Origin: Flabesymbios commensalis
Taxonomy: Eukaryota; Annelida; Polychaeta; Terebellida; Flabelligeridae
Reading direction: 5' to 3'
Length of the DNA stretch: 64,000 bases
Assembly: GCA_964017125.1 (NCBI GenBank)
Contig: OZ024902.1
Coordinates: 57,877,693-57,941,692 of the forward strand
The translations under genes and the position numbers were made by a program. Below are positions 41,700-52,479 of this stretch, one piece after another (positions within the stretch are counted from its first letter, which is position 1; each line of letters begins with the position of its first letter). A model generated the notes under the pieces. It saw only the letters and a program-made list of their open reading frames with translations. It was not told the origin of the DNA and ran no database searches.

Positions 41700-44637
41700 C
41701 TAAATAAAATGAAAATTAAACACTTTTTGTGTTTCGGTGATGATGTTATGCAGAGTCGTTAGAAAACAAATCTGATTATAAAAATCGCAAATTGAGAATT
41801 ATATATTTTCAGCAACATCTTACTTTTTAGTAACTGTCTAATTTTTAAGTAAACAGTTACTGTTTTTTGTCTTTTCAACCTTTTCAAGCCTGAGTTTACC
41901 ACTACAAGCCGCGAATTGCTGTCGCAATTCTCGACTTGTAGTGGATGAAGATGATTTGAAGTGAGTGAAAAATCAAAGAAAATTGCCATGTATTGGCAAA
42001 CCGGTTTCAGGGGAATTTTCATTCAAAAACCCTTGGTTGTAGGAAAATTAAGTCTGTTTTCGGGGATGTAAAATGGTGTTTTAATTTATAGTGAGGGCTT
42101 AAAGGGTTAAAACGGTATACCTTAGTGGGTGGGTTAATTTACCTTTTCAGTGCATTGTACATGTCCGGTATGAGAACTGTGACGTCCTGGGCGGCATAGC
42201 TGATCATATTACTGGTGAGAGGTCTCTGTGCCCACATCTCTTTATTCTCGTCCATCCAGTCAGCCTGAAAAGGAAGCAACAGAAACTCGTGAAAAAACAT
42301 GTCTGCAGGGCCGTATTCTCGTACAAGTTACGATAGATTGTAGGCTTCTGATTGGTCGAGATGGCAATCTCGACCAATCCGAAGCCTACGATATATCGTA
42401 ACTAATACGGGACCTGCATATTGCAACAATCGAGTGAGAACAATTTGTGGGCTAATATCGGAAGTATTCTCTTAATAATGTGTCTATCTAAGTGGTGATG
42501 CGATTCTAGTCGTGTGCGTTCTTGTTTAATCGTGACATTGAAAGAATACATACGAATCTACTACCAGCATTTTAATATATTTAATATACATAATGACAAA
42601 AAACACAGCTGCAGTCAATCCTTGTATATATATTGTGAAGTCAAACATCACTGTATTAGGCGACCAGTTACTTCAATCACATGAGATGCCTCGAAATATC
42701 CAATTGCTCTTGTTGGGATTTACTTAAAATTTACTTACGTGCTCGTCTTTGAGAGTGTTCAATTCACAGTCACATTTTTCTGCCACGTGGTTCAGATTTT
42801 TTCTGGGTGGAAAATACACGTCTTCCTCCTCTATTTGTATGGCCATGTCTGCTGCCTGAAAACAAAAAAAACAGACCATCAGAACAATAGAGACGGACTT
42901 TAGTATGATAATAACCTACAGACGGCCCAACACCTTACAATAGCTACAGGTGCGGCCGCCTGGAACAGCCCGGGCTAGACAGAACCTCATGCAGTTTTTT
43001 TTATTTATACTGTCATAAAATAATCTGACCACTCATATTGCATTAAGTTTCTAGACGTGTGCTGGTGTATCTACAGAAGTAAAATATGCTTTGATACATT
43101 CATTTATGGCATCATACCTAAAATGATGGCCTGTAGTGAATAATGTTATTTCTAAGAAAAATACCAGACGCACTATGAATAATTAGTGTGTGTTACTATT
43201 AAGTTATGTATTGATAAGCTAATTCCTGTAGCAGGAGATTGATTATCGTATAATCATGATACTAGTAGTGTACATTATGTACATTAATTACCTGTGTATC
43301 GAACACACTCTCTGCAAGAAGATGAATACCAAACTGATGGTACAACGCTGCACTATCACTTCTACAACAGTGAAAAACCTGAAACGAAACAAATGGTTGG
43401 TATAAAAATATTTATTTGGATTTCCAAGTAGCACAAGTGCTAATACAAAAGATCTCCGAGTTGAAACAAATGGTTATCAACCCCTTTCAACTACTCGTTT
43501 ACGTCACTGGTATATTTTAGCACTACTAAATTATAATTTTCAGTCACTTGAAGTTGTGGATCGGTCTAGCCCGATCCACAACTTTATGTGACTGAAATAA
43601 AATGAAATGAAATGAATCGGGCTTTAGGCCACCTTTGTGCACATATAGGCTAAACTGGGCCAGGAGAACCTCCTGAGGATGGTGAGATGATTGAGATGAC
43701 ACTGTCCTCCCGACACAGGATCCGAAATTCAAGCCCTGGCGGTCTGAGGCCGAGCACGCTACCTCTCGGTCACGGAGGCTCCCCACAATACTGACTTTCA
43801 CACGTGGATGGGGAAGAAACATTTTTAGTTTCTTTCAAACCGCCGAGACCGGGAACCGAACCCCGGACTCTGGCGTGAAAGGCAGCGGTGCTAACCACTA
43901 CCCTAGGGCCCCCGCCCTATGTGACTGAAACATATTCAGATTTGTGAAGTTGGAGTCAAGATCATAGATTCTGCGAAACTCGATGACCTTGACCTCGTTT
44001 GTTTCCACCGAGCTGGCTAATACAATGAAGTATGGGGGAGGGGTCTTATATAACCTTGTTTTCACCGAGTGTCGTCACTGAGTTTCACAGAATGAAGTAT
44101 GGGGGAGGGGGTCTTATATAACCTTGTTTTCACCGAGTGACGTCACTGCGTTTCACAGAATTGAGATCACTTTTAAAAACTGGTTATATAAACAAGTCCA
44201 TGCTGATGAAATACTGAAATATTACATTGGACAAAATCAGTGCGCAAGTGAGCATTCCCTTATTTATTTTTATTCACCTAGACGTGTGAATTAGATTGCT
44301 AAAAAATAGTAACATAGGAATGGAGTGGCCCAACTGTTAAAGCTGATCTCACCTTTAGCGGACTAGGCGCCTCCAGCATGGCTTTCACACGTCCACTGAC
44401 GAGCAGATCTTTAGCAGGTTTCACATTGTCTGGATCACGCGGATCAATGAGATCCAGCAGGATCACCTGTTTGTCCGTGGTACAGATCTGTAACAGTGTC
44501 ATGCGACCCTTAGCGGACAGATTGACTCCCTCGCCATCCACGGCGACGGGACGCCCGTCCCGCATAATTTGCTTCATGATTTTAGCACATCTCCTGACGT
44601 CACGAGTGCCTATTATCTCTACGTTCATGTTGGCCAT
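41174..44637 (-). CDS. EXD1: EXD1-like DEDDy exonuclease-family gene, minus-strand copy (5 exons, 378 aa)
   Basis: Five exons (44637-44353, 43378-43292, 42855-42739, 42264-42143, 41699-41174) join in frame into 378 aa. The 3'-5' exonuclease fold is recognisable: motif I VAVDGEG (D34, E36), motif II around HCCRSDSAALYHQ (D103), motif III ISYAAQD (Y186, D190). This gives D-E-D-D with the Y of the DEDDy type, so catalysis is possible, unlike the inactive EXD1 described in silkworm. The C-terminal half is helical and charged and ends in an arginine-rich tail (RGGRDYHRRRYHHYR), suggesting RNA contact. EXD1 proteins work in germline piRNA production; Egalitarian-type proteins are the nearest alternative. 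I chose the ATG at 44637, which gives MANMNV, because the frame upstream has only GTG. A paralogue lies head to head at 54589-59297. Introns hold a SINE nested in a MITE, a palindromic MITE and a TTAA MITE. Confidence 0.85.
41879..42106. repeat. TTAA MITE, CCCTTTCAAGCCTG family, in intron 4
   Basis: TCAA then CCTTTTCAAGCCTGAG at the left, GGGCTTAAAGGG then TTAA (42107-42110) at the right. It carries the ACTACAAGCCGCGAATTGCT hairpin, with a shortened left arm. It ends about 35 bp from exon 4 of the minus-strand EXD1-like gene. Confidence 0.75.
42143..42264 (-). CDS. EXD1: EXD1-like minus copy, exon 4 (motif III)
   Basis: Bounded by TTTCAG and GTAAAT. Encodes ADWMDENKEMWAQRPLTSNM then ISYAAQDVTVLIPDMYNALK with two bases left over. 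Contains the catalytic Tyr and Asp of the third exonuclease motif. Confidence 0.88.
42304..42418. repeat. Hairpin MITE, relative of the 124-bp palindrome, in intron 3
   Basis: TGCAGGGCCGTATTCTCGTA and its imperfect complement, with the same GATTGGTCGAGATGG centre as the perfect copy at 31614. About 115 bp with several mismatches and one arm shortened. It ends about 38 nt before the exon 4 acceptor, where a branch point would be expected. Confidence 0.85.
42739..42855 (-). CDS. EXD1: EXD1-like minus copy, exon 3
   Basis: Bounded by TTTTCAG and GTAAGT. Thirty-nine codons: AADMAIQIEEEDVYFPPRKN then LNHVAEKCDCELNTLKDEH, a linker between exonuclease motifs II and III. Confidence 0.88.
43292..43378 (-). 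CDS. EXD1: EXD1-like minus copy, exon 2 (motif II)
   Basis: Bounded by CGTTTCAG and GTAATT. Twenty-nine codons: VFHCCRSDSAALYHQFGIHL then LAESVFDTQ. Carries the motif II aspartate. About 83 per cent identical in DNA to the plus-strand copy by eye. Confidence 0.88.
43482..43960. repeat. Degenerate CCCTTT-type MITE split by a SINE
   Basis: CAACCCCTTTCAACTACTCG and the hairpin CAGTCACTTGAAGTTGTGGA / CCGATCCACAACTT mark an old relative of the CCCTTTAACCGCC family. The SINE at 43598-43917 was inserted into its right arm. Confidence 0.55.
43598..43917 (-). repeat. Composite tRNA-derived SINE with 13-bp target duplication, in intron 1
   Basis: TATGTGACTGAAA at 43585-43597 is repeated at 43918-43930. 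Two tRNA-like modules are in the same order as at 27868, with B box GGTTCGGTTCCC in the first and a GAGAGGTAGCGTGCTCGG region in the second. The A-rich end is on the left. The element lies in the first intron of the minus-strand EXD1-like gene, in the same orientation as the gene. Confidence 0.92.
44025..44162. repeat. Tandem duplication of about 69 bp in intron 1
   Basis: AATGAAGTATGGGGGAGGGG followed by TCTTATATAACCTTGTTTTC and ACCGAGTG.CGTCACTG.GTTT occurs twice in a row, with a partial third copy (GTTTCCACCGAG) before it. Confidence 0.75.
44353..44637 (-). CDS. EXD1: EXD1-like minus copy, exon 1 (motif I)
   Basis: ATG at 44637 to the donor GTGAGA after 95 codons, phase 0. MANMNVEIIGTRDVRRCAKI ... 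VAVDGEG ... LLQICTTDKQVILLDLIDPR ... KAMLEAPSPLK. I count about seven base differences from exon 1 of the plus copy over 285 bp. Confidence 0.9.
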
Positions 44638-44727
44638 AATGACAAGGATGAACACACTGCTAGCTGATTTCTTTGCCGGTTTGTAGATTCCAGTCCAGAC
44701 TGATTATAACGATGTATCCCTCTCTGT

Positions 44728-44735
44728 CTTTTATA
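44728..44735 (-). promoter_or_regulatory. TATA box of the minus-strand EXD1-like gene
   Basis: TATAAAAG on the minus strand, about 90 bp upstream of the ATG, in a stretch (CTTAGTAAACTATAAAAGAC) almost identical to that before the plus-strand paralogue. Confidence 0.65.
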
Positions 44736-44746
44736 GTTTACTAAGC

Positions 44747-45195
44747 CATGGTTTTACGGACAGAAACTGTCCCGTGATCTCGTCATGATTGTTTAACGGA
44801 TGTCGTCATCTTTGTATACGAAACCGATACACGTGTACTATCCATAGGAAATAATCACACTGCTAGTTTGTTTACAATCCGGTTATTTCTTAGCCTTTGC
44901 CAAGAAATACTCCTGTTATCGTGATAAATACCTATACATAGGCCTATTTAATATAAGCACCCGTGTGGGCACGCAGTTCATGGATATAGGCACCGCTTTT
45001 AGTTTATTGTATATGCCTAATGCCGGTCCTCAAACATAGGAGCGGGTAACTAACTTTTTTTTTTTTATAAATAGATGTTATTTTATCAGACCAATAGATA
45101 TTTTACTGATTAATTCAAGGATTCTCTGAAAATGTAAATATCTCCTGGTATAACGTCTACAAAAGTATATATCTTGTTTGACAAAAATAAATGCT
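44747..45195. other. Non-coding stretch between the EXD1-like genes
   Basis: AT-rich, no coding signal and no recognised repeat. Confidence 0.4.
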
Positions 45196-45465
45196 ATATG
45201 TGCCTGCCCGCCTTCCTGCCTGCCGGCCTGCCTGCCTGTCTGTCTTCCCGTCTGCTTTCCCGCCTGCCTTCATGTCTGCATTCTTTACTTGCTGCATTAT
45301 TTCATTCATGCCTGCCTGCATGGCTGCCCGCCTGCCCGTCTACCTGCCTGCCTGCCCGCCCGCCTATTTGCCCGCCCGCCCGCGGCACTGCCCGCCTTCC
45401 TGCCTGCCCGTCCGCCCCCCCCCCCCCCGCCCTCCGGCCCGCCTGCCTGCCTGCCTGCCTGGTGG
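45196..45465. repeat. CCTGCCTGCC/CCCG low-complexity minisatellite
   Basis: Impure tetranucleotide-like array of CCTG, CCCG and TCTG with a C12 run, giving strong strand asymmetry; the G-rich minus strand could form quadruplexes. Open frames of Leu-Pro-Ala-Cys are artefacts. Confidence 0.93.
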
Positions 45466-45669
45466 TTATGACGATGGTAGATAGTGGTTATACAATAACC
45501 ATCAGTCCCTTTCATTATGTAAATACTTACGTCAGAAGCACGATACACGAGTTTCGGATGCTTCAGGTAAATATAATCCATAATCGATAACTATAATTAT
45601 AACCCTGCACTTGTAGATAGCATATCATTTATATGTACAACGACCGATAATGATATCATTCAGTTTTAT

Positions 45670-45770
45670 GGCAGGACTCTGTGGTCGAGAGCTAGGATTA
45701 TCGGTCTCCAACCACCAAAACTCGAATCACGAATACTGTGTTTGGAGGACAGTGTCCTCGTACATGTACT
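45670..45770 (+). repeat. Degenerate composite SINE fragment
   Basis: GACTCTGTGGTCGAGAGCTA, CTCGAATCACGAATACTGTG and GTTTGGAGGACAGTGTCCTC follow the second tRNA-like module and body of the SINE at low identity. Confidence 0.55.
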
Positions 45771-46135
45771 ATAATTTCCCCATCCTCTAATGTATCAGAC
45801 GTAATAGCCTACCTGATATATTTAAAATGTATTACGCTGACTAGAATGACTTGCGGTATTCATTTCATATGAAGTAAATTCTATTTATGAAAACATGGGC
45901 TTAGACACAAAGACAATTTTCTAAGAAAATTTTGTAAAATTTTTTAGTATTATAGCTTCGCCTTATATTATGCTAATTTAAACTAATTAGAAGGATCTAT
46001 GCTGTTATAGGAAGTATTCTTGTAAATAGAGAACCGGACATGCTGACATGTATCAAAACTACTTTGTTTTAAAAGTCAACAATTAAATATCAACTGAATC
46101 ACAGATAGATTTTTAGCTCCGTGACGAAACGTTTA

Positions 46136-46195
46136 CCCAACAAGCACGTTGGTCTACCATCTACGACGCTGGCCCAACATTAAATCAACATTCGT
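46136..46195. repeat. Palindromic MITE, short form, truncated
   Basis: CCCAACAAGCACGTTGGTC and CTACGACGCTGGCCCAACAT with TTAAATCAACATT. The left inner arm is missing. Confidence 0.6.
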
Positions 46196-46636
46196 AGTGA
46201 CCTACATCATCGCTTGTAAGCTGGACAACAACCTCCAATTAGGTAGAAAATTATCTTGGGGCCACATGTGATCGATAATAACACCCAGAATGCACAAAAA
46301 TATAATTCCAGATACATTCGAAATATGTATACCACCCGCTTCCAAGAAGGCAAATGTGGTTCGATTTCTCATTATTTTTTTCATTTTCAGATCGCGTCGT
46401 TTAGAAAAAGAATATTTAAAAAACCTAGGCCTACAAAATATTGTCGCCGCCAAAAAAAGTGAATTTGCTTAGAATGACGTAATCCCACCTGAACCTGGTG
46501 TCTGATGCTCGTGACGCATTAGGGGGGGGGGAGGGTTTTTGTTTATATCCACACTCATAATAACCAACGGAACTCTCCCTCTGAAACCACAGAATGTTCC
46601 AGAAAAAAACGTAGTCCCAGTAGTAAAAATGAGAGA

Positions 46637-46728
46637 TTGACCTAATGTTTATATGATGTTGGCCCAGCGTAGTAGACGGTGGGCCAGCAATAAATCAACA
46701 TTGGATCAATCCCTTGTGCTTACTGAGA
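46637..46728. repeat. Palindromic MITE, short form
   Basis: TTGACCTAATGTTTATATGA with GTTGGCCCAGCGTAGTAGAC and AAATCAACATTGGATCAAT. It ends CTTGTGCTTACTGAG. Confidence 0.7.
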
Positions 46729-47715
46729 TGTAAATAATTGACTTTCAACACACATGCGTCATTCCTCGTCCTACCTATCACGAATCAATAGACGAACCTT
46801 CGCTTATTGACCGTCCGCATGTTAGTCTTGACATATTAGTCATTTTGTAATAGTATTTTACTTGCGGTTTTATAGGTTACTTTTGCTGTTGACATTATTA
46901 TCCCTTGTTGAATACTGTATCTGGGTGCATCGGCCGTAGCGAGATTCGAACCATCCCACCCCCCTCCCACGTTATTTCTCACCAAAGCGGCACACAGAGC
47001 CATTGTTATCTGAAAAAACAGAAAATAAACATACGATGACTACATTTATTACATTTTTTGTGGGAAACTGTGATTATCACAAAATTATCTCAAAAGATAA
47101 CAGTCCATGACAAAATCCGTGAAAAAAAACTATTTTCAATTTGTATTTTTAAATATCACCCGTATTTACTTCCAATATAATAATAACATATTATTAAGGT
47201 TTATTAAACCTCCGTCTCCGACATACACTGAGATAATTCAATAAATTCACTTCGTGAAAATTGTCACAGTGATCACGTCACCACTACGACTGTGTAAGGA
47301 AAAATTATACAACCACTTACATGTTGGAAGCGCCACACGGACATTATCAAAGAGATCTATTCACATTTAATTTTTAATTCCACGGACATATCAACAACAA
47401 AAATCAGTTTGACAACAAAACTTTTCCTCTGCCAGTTTAGACAACGCTTTCTACGAGTAGATCTCCTACCAAATCTGTTGCAGTCGGATACCAATTCATA
47501 TCAGTGTCCAAGCAGGAGAACCAGCTCTAGCTCTAGGCCTTCATATTGTTATTACATGACATGTATGTTTCTGTGTCAATTTATTCTCATTATAAACATT
47601 TGATCGTTATGGCAAATATTATATCAAAATGCTTTGACCTTCACAACCTGATATTCGATATCCTGAGCAAAAATGTCACAAAACTGTTAAATCAGGCTTT
47701 GGACTTAGATCCCCA
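46729..47715. other. Non-coding stretch, no gene recognised
   Basis: AT-rich sequence with no family resemblance. The short frame just before it on the minus strand (46453-46202, 83 codons) also has no recognised relative. Confidence 0.4.
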
Positions 47716-47719
47716 TTAA

Positions 47720-47952
47720 CCCTATCAAGCCTGAGTTTACCATTGTCATCTTCACCCACTACAAGCCGCGAATTGCTGTCGCAATTCCCGACTTCCAGTC
47801 GATGAAAGCGACTTGAAGTGGGTGGCAAATGAAAAAAAATATATCGTTACTGTTACAACAGATCCATGAAAATGTAAGTTCTGAAAACCCTAGTGTGGAA
47901 AATCCAGTCATTCTTCAGAGATGCAATATAGTGTTTTGATGCATCGTTACGG
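47720..47952. repeat. TTAA MITE, CCCTTTCAAGCCTG family
   Basis: TTAA at 47716-47719, then CCCTATCAAGCCTGAG. The hairpin is ACTACAAGCCGCGAATTGCT/GCAATTCCCGACTT. The right end (GTTACGG then TTTAA) is degraded. Confidence 0.7.
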
Positions 47953-47969
47953 TTTAACTCTTCCAGCGC

Positions 47970-48025
47970 AATGGTATCTAGATGCTGGTCCAGCATTAAA
48001 AACAACATTTAGCGATCCCGTCTTA
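47970..48025. repeat. Palindromic MITE fragment
   Basis: AGATGCTGGTCCAGCATTAA with AACAACATTTAGCGA; only one side of a short-form copy. Confidence 0.4.
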
Positions 48026-48029
48026 GCTA

Positions 48030-48250
48030 ATTCGTTCGTTCGTTTGCTCGTTCGTTCGTTCATCCCTTCCTTCGTTCCTTCCTGCCATCATTATTTTCTT
48101 CCATCTCTCCTTCATCATTCCATCCGCCCATTCTTACTTCCATCCCTCCGTCTTTATTTCCTTCCATCCTTTCTTCCTTCCATCATTCTTTCCATCATTC
48201 TGTCCATCCATCCATCCATTCTTCCTTTCTTCTTTCCTTCCTTACTTCTA
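48030..48250. repeat. CTTC/CATC low-complexity tract
   Basis: Impure pyrimidine-rich array of TTCG, CTTC and CATC tetranucleotides over about 220 bp. Confidence 0.9.
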
Positions 48251-48474
48251 TCCACGGGGATACAGTAATACGGTTGACATATTATACGACAAGAAGACGA
48301 CACGATATAAAAATCGAAACTGTATCCCGCCGGTCTGCTACAGGCATTGTTCTCGTGTGAATCATATCTTTTTAGAAAACAGTAGCACACTTAAATGTAA
48401 ATATTGTGGAATATTTCCATATCCAATAAAATATTTTAATTTAATTGTAACCAACCTGCGTTTGTGTTATGATA

Positions 48475-48560
48475 ATTCGCCCCCTTGGATATAAAAGGGT
48501 GTATCTGCCACTTTTTAAAGTGGCAGATACCCCCTTCCATGTCCAATGGGACGAATTATG
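48475..48560. repeat. Hairpin MITE (GTATCTGCCACTTT arms)
   Basis: AATTCGCCCCCTTGGATATA and, on the other arm, TCCAATGGGACGAATT flank the inner GTGTATCTGCCACTTTTTAA / AAGTGGCAGATACCCCC. Arms are about 40 bp with mismatches. Confidence 0.6.
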
Positions 48561-49054
48561 CCTAGATATAGCTACCATATACTCATCAGAACGGACAGGG
48601 TATAAATAAAGTGTCCATTTCATTCTATATGTCTGTCTTTAATATTAAAACAATCATAAGATTACACTCCGGGACTACCATCATGTGCTTTTCAGGGCCT
48701 CAAGTGGGAGCAACAAGAAAATGGTCTCCGACCTGGATTCATCATGATATACGACGCTGTCCAAATTCAAAATACAAAGATGGCGGCTGGATTTTTCAGA
48801 ACTTTCGATGTGAATTGGAATTACACATTCTTGTTTTTGTCAACAAAACCACAAAATTCCATTAAATAATGTCCAGTCTGTATCCAGAATAAATACTAGG
48901 CCTACTCCTTTACCGAAATTGCGTCCTGCAGGCCCACTTCCTAGCTGTTGAAGCTACATTATTATGACAGGAGTTTTACGTTTTGAAATGGAAAAAATAA
49001 TATAAAGCTGCAAATTCCAGGATGTGTTCAGAATGTCCTACTTTATTACCTGTG

Positions 49055-51927
49055 AAAAGTCCCAGAGTTTCCCTTGAGCGGAACATTCTTTTTTTTGACA
49101 AAATCCAAAATGGCCACCAAGCGCTATGTTGAAGGTGTAATTCCTGAACTATAAGACATATATTTTAATGTAATACCTCATTTCCACATGAATGTTAATG
49201 CTGAATTCATTTCTGAAGCTATAAAAAACTTTTAAAATTTTGTTAAAAAATAAATCCAAGATGGCGGCCATTTGTGATTTCATTGGGAGCAAGTTCTCTG
49301 GCATTCGTATTTGAGATACATACGTGCTTTTAAATCTATAAATTACCAGTAATTAATGACAAGCAAATAACTCCATATCCAAAGAAATGTGCAGTACATA
49401 ATTATTTTAATTTATTTATTTCATGATACATAGTAGCCAAAACACCATATTCAATCAATAAAACAACGTCAGTCTGGGAGAATTGTGCTATTTTTTCCTA
49501 CTCATCAACCTGAATTTCATTAATTTGCGATGACTTACTGTACCCAGTTCTCATTCAGCTTGTATACCTCGCAGACCTGCTGCATCGTAACATGCAACCA
49601 ACTTTAGCAACCACACCTAATCATTTTCAATAATTCGGGAGGTGCTACATCAAGCTGTGTGAAAACTGGTTACAGGTTACATTTTAAAATTGCCATCCCC
49701 AGCTTGTTGGTGGTTATCTGTTCTCATGCAATTCTTGTACATGTTACTTACTACTGCTTCAGCTGGAGTCCCAAGCAAGTGTACTAAGCAAGGACTCAGA
49801 CTCGAGTCTACAATGTCATAGGCAAGGTCTCGCACACAAGCCTGCATTGTTCTAGGCAAAAACTCACACCCGAGCCCCCAGTAACGTTACAGTGGCTAGG
49901 CAAGGACTCACACACGCACATGTATGGCCCATAAGCAAGGAATCACACCCGAGCCCGTAGTGTCCTAAGCAAGAACTCGCAGTCGAGTCCACAAGGTCCT
50001 GGGCAAGGTCTCACACCTGACCCTACAGGTCCTAGGCAAGGCTTTACACCCGAGCCTAGAGGTCATAAGCAAGGACTCACACCCGCAGCGTCCATGGTCT
50101 CAAACCCGAATCTACAAGTCCTAGGCAATGATTTACCGTGAGCCCGCATGGTCTTAGGCAAGTACTTACACTCGAGCCAGCAAGGTCCTAGGCAAGGACT
50201 CGCACCCAAGCCAGCAGCGTCCCAAGCAAGGTCTCAAGCCCGAGCCTACAAGGATTTACCGTGAGACCGCATGGTCTTAGGCAAGGACTCACACCCGAGC
50301 CGGTGGGTCCTGGGCAAGGTCATACACTGAAGCCTGCAAGATCCTAGGCACTCACATCCAGGCCCTTAGGGTCCCAGGAAAGATCTCGCACCTCACATGC
50401 GGGCATAAGGGTCCAATGCAAGGTATCACACCCGAGCCTGCAGGAGCCTAGGAAAGGTCCCATAACCTATTTATCATGTTTATATATTTGATGCGACATT
50501 AAGTGTGTTTGCGTTTGAAATAACGAGACGGTTCCGATGGCCCATTCTATCCAGCTGTGGCTCGAAACTCAGAGCTACTGGGTTCAAATCTTGGTCGGGT
50601 CGGATGTTTGTCGAAGTTGTGTATATACAGTGCTCCAAACTGTTCAAAAGCCTGGAGTGTGCAGTGATGTCCATGGCACTGTGCACTATAAATAACCCTT
50701 GAAGTTGTTCGATAAGATTAGGGTATAGTCCCTTCCTTCTTTCGCGATATTGCCATGATTGTGCAGAAAACAACGTGAAGCAATATTCACTTGAAATAAC
50801 GACACGTGTATAGATGACAGATATTTTGTAGTGTGGTAGGTCTATATCCTAAAACCTCATTGGGACATATAGAGGTGTAATCAAATTATGAATGGTGAAA
50901 ACGGCACCAAAATTGGTTTGTGTAATTGCACCTGAAGGCACTGTGAAAACAGTGGCCAAACATTAAATAAGAATGGCCGTGATTTTTTAATATGACCAAC
51001 ATATTATATACAATATACCTGAATTATTTTATTGACGTTACTCATACGACTGTTTAGTTTTTCATTTGATATTGTTATGTTTTAACATGTTTTAACATGT
51101 TAAAAAATTTTGAATGGCTACATTTTTGTTCCTATATTTTGACAAAAAATCAACGAACCTGTACCAAACGTGTATCTGTTATGAATGACGAAATTATATT
51201 ATATCGAGTAATAGCAGATACAAATTCACATACATTACTTAATTTATTAAATCTTACCTTTGAAAAAATACAATTAGTAGTATCAAGGACACGTTGAGCC
51301 GTCTTTGTGTGGTAAGTTGTTGTGACATGCACAATGGCACATTGTCACCGTAATAGTTTTATGCATCCTAATTTAGTATTATTATTATCAAATGAAAGGC
51401 TGGAGCAACACAGAGGACAATTTACTGGACTAAACGACATAGCATTACCACTCTTGATTCCAGAAATACTTTTATACTGCCACTATGTTTCTAAATAAAA
51501 AAAATATGTAGACAAAAAATGACATAATGTCTGAAATCCCCAATGGCGACCATTTTGAATTGTGCAATGACAGAAGCTTCACAATGTTAAAATATGACCA
51601 GAATTAAGTTTTCTCGTGAAAAATTATACAGAAAAAAGATATTACAAAAGAATATAATTGAATTTCTTCATAAGTTACAACTTCAGTATTGTAGACCTAT
51701 CAGGCGGCCATTTTGGATTTTTGCGAACAAAACACGAACGAGGCTTTGAAATTTAAAGAGAATACCTGAAATGAGTTCCCCGTGAAAAAATAAGTGATAA
51801 AGAGGTACTACAAAGGAATAAATGTTGAATTCTTCGTATGTTACAATTTATGTATGGCCTCTGGCGGCCATTTTTGGATTTTCGCGAAACAAAACGTGTT
51901 CCGCTCCTGGGAAACTTTGGGAGTTTT
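49055..51927. mobile_element. Long-TIR DNA element without recognised gene (element C)
   Basis: The left end AAAAGTCCCAGAGTTTCCC, then GAGCGGAACA, then ACAAAATCCAAAATGGCCAC is matched on the minus strand at the right end (AAAACTCCCAAAGTTTCCC, GAGCGGAACA, GAAAATCCAAAAATGGCCGC). Each TIR is followed by a second, diverged copy of its inner part (49258 onward; 51600-51745 and 51772-51915, about 170 bp apart), so the ends carry tandem subterminal repeats. The interior holds a minisatellite (49770-50460) and no frame resembling the TGCD protein. Likely a non-autonomous relative of elements A and B. Confidence 0.62.
49770..50460. repeat. Minisatellite, unit about 35-40 bp
   Basis: Diverged units with consensus near GGTCCTAGGCAAGGACTCAC followed by ACCCGAGCCTGCAA, roughly 18 copies in about 690 bp. 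Copies vary in length and sequence, unlike a CRISPR array. It lies wholly inside element C. Confidence 0.88.
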
Positions 51928-52479
51928 GGCAGGTCATTAAGGATGACCATCTAAATAACCCTTGAATTTTTTAGCATCATATATTTTTTGCCATCTTTGC
52001 CCTTTACCTTGAGACTGCTAAACACGTATATTATACGTTTTATGACGTTGCTAAACACGTACATATACGTGTGAAAAAACAAGCAAAATAAGAGTGGGTA
52101 TTGTCGCAATGTAAAACTAATTATATTAACAATAAAAGTATTATGCTCTTGGTAGGAATCATTTAGTATCGTGTTTGGCGTTCCTTGTGTGTCTCGTTTT
52201 TTCGATTGTTATCCGTAAAGGTGCTACCTAGCGGGCATTTTAGAACTACGAATAACAGGTGCACGCTGACAACAATTTTTTATTTACCAACAATACTGTG
52301 GTTATTTTAACCAAAGAAAATATAATATTTTCCTTGTTTTAACCCAAAAAAGCACTAAACCTATACACAATTTTAGAAAGACGATTTTATCAAAAATGAG
52401 TTTATATGGGTCCATAGTTTTACCAAAAAATGGTTTCAAATATGTGTTGCCTACAATTGGATCTAATTTTCATTTTCAA
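51928..52479. other. Non-coding stretch, no gene recognised
   Basis: AT-rich. CTAAACACGTATATTATACG and CTAAACACGTACATATACG, about 35 bp apart near 52018 and 52054, form a short direct repeat. Confidence 0.45.

Noticed and set aside
45174-45590. Pro/Cys/Ala-rich open frames
   Set aside because: Low-complexity CCTG/CCCG array open in several frames on both strands.
46202-46453. An 83-codon minus-strand frame with two hydrophobic stretches
   Set aside because: No recognised relatives and no splice or promoter context; it may be repeat-derived.
49770-50460. Possible CRISPR-like array of about 36-bp units
   Set aside because: Units vary in both length and sequence, with no constant repeat separated by unique spacers, and the context is an animal genome.
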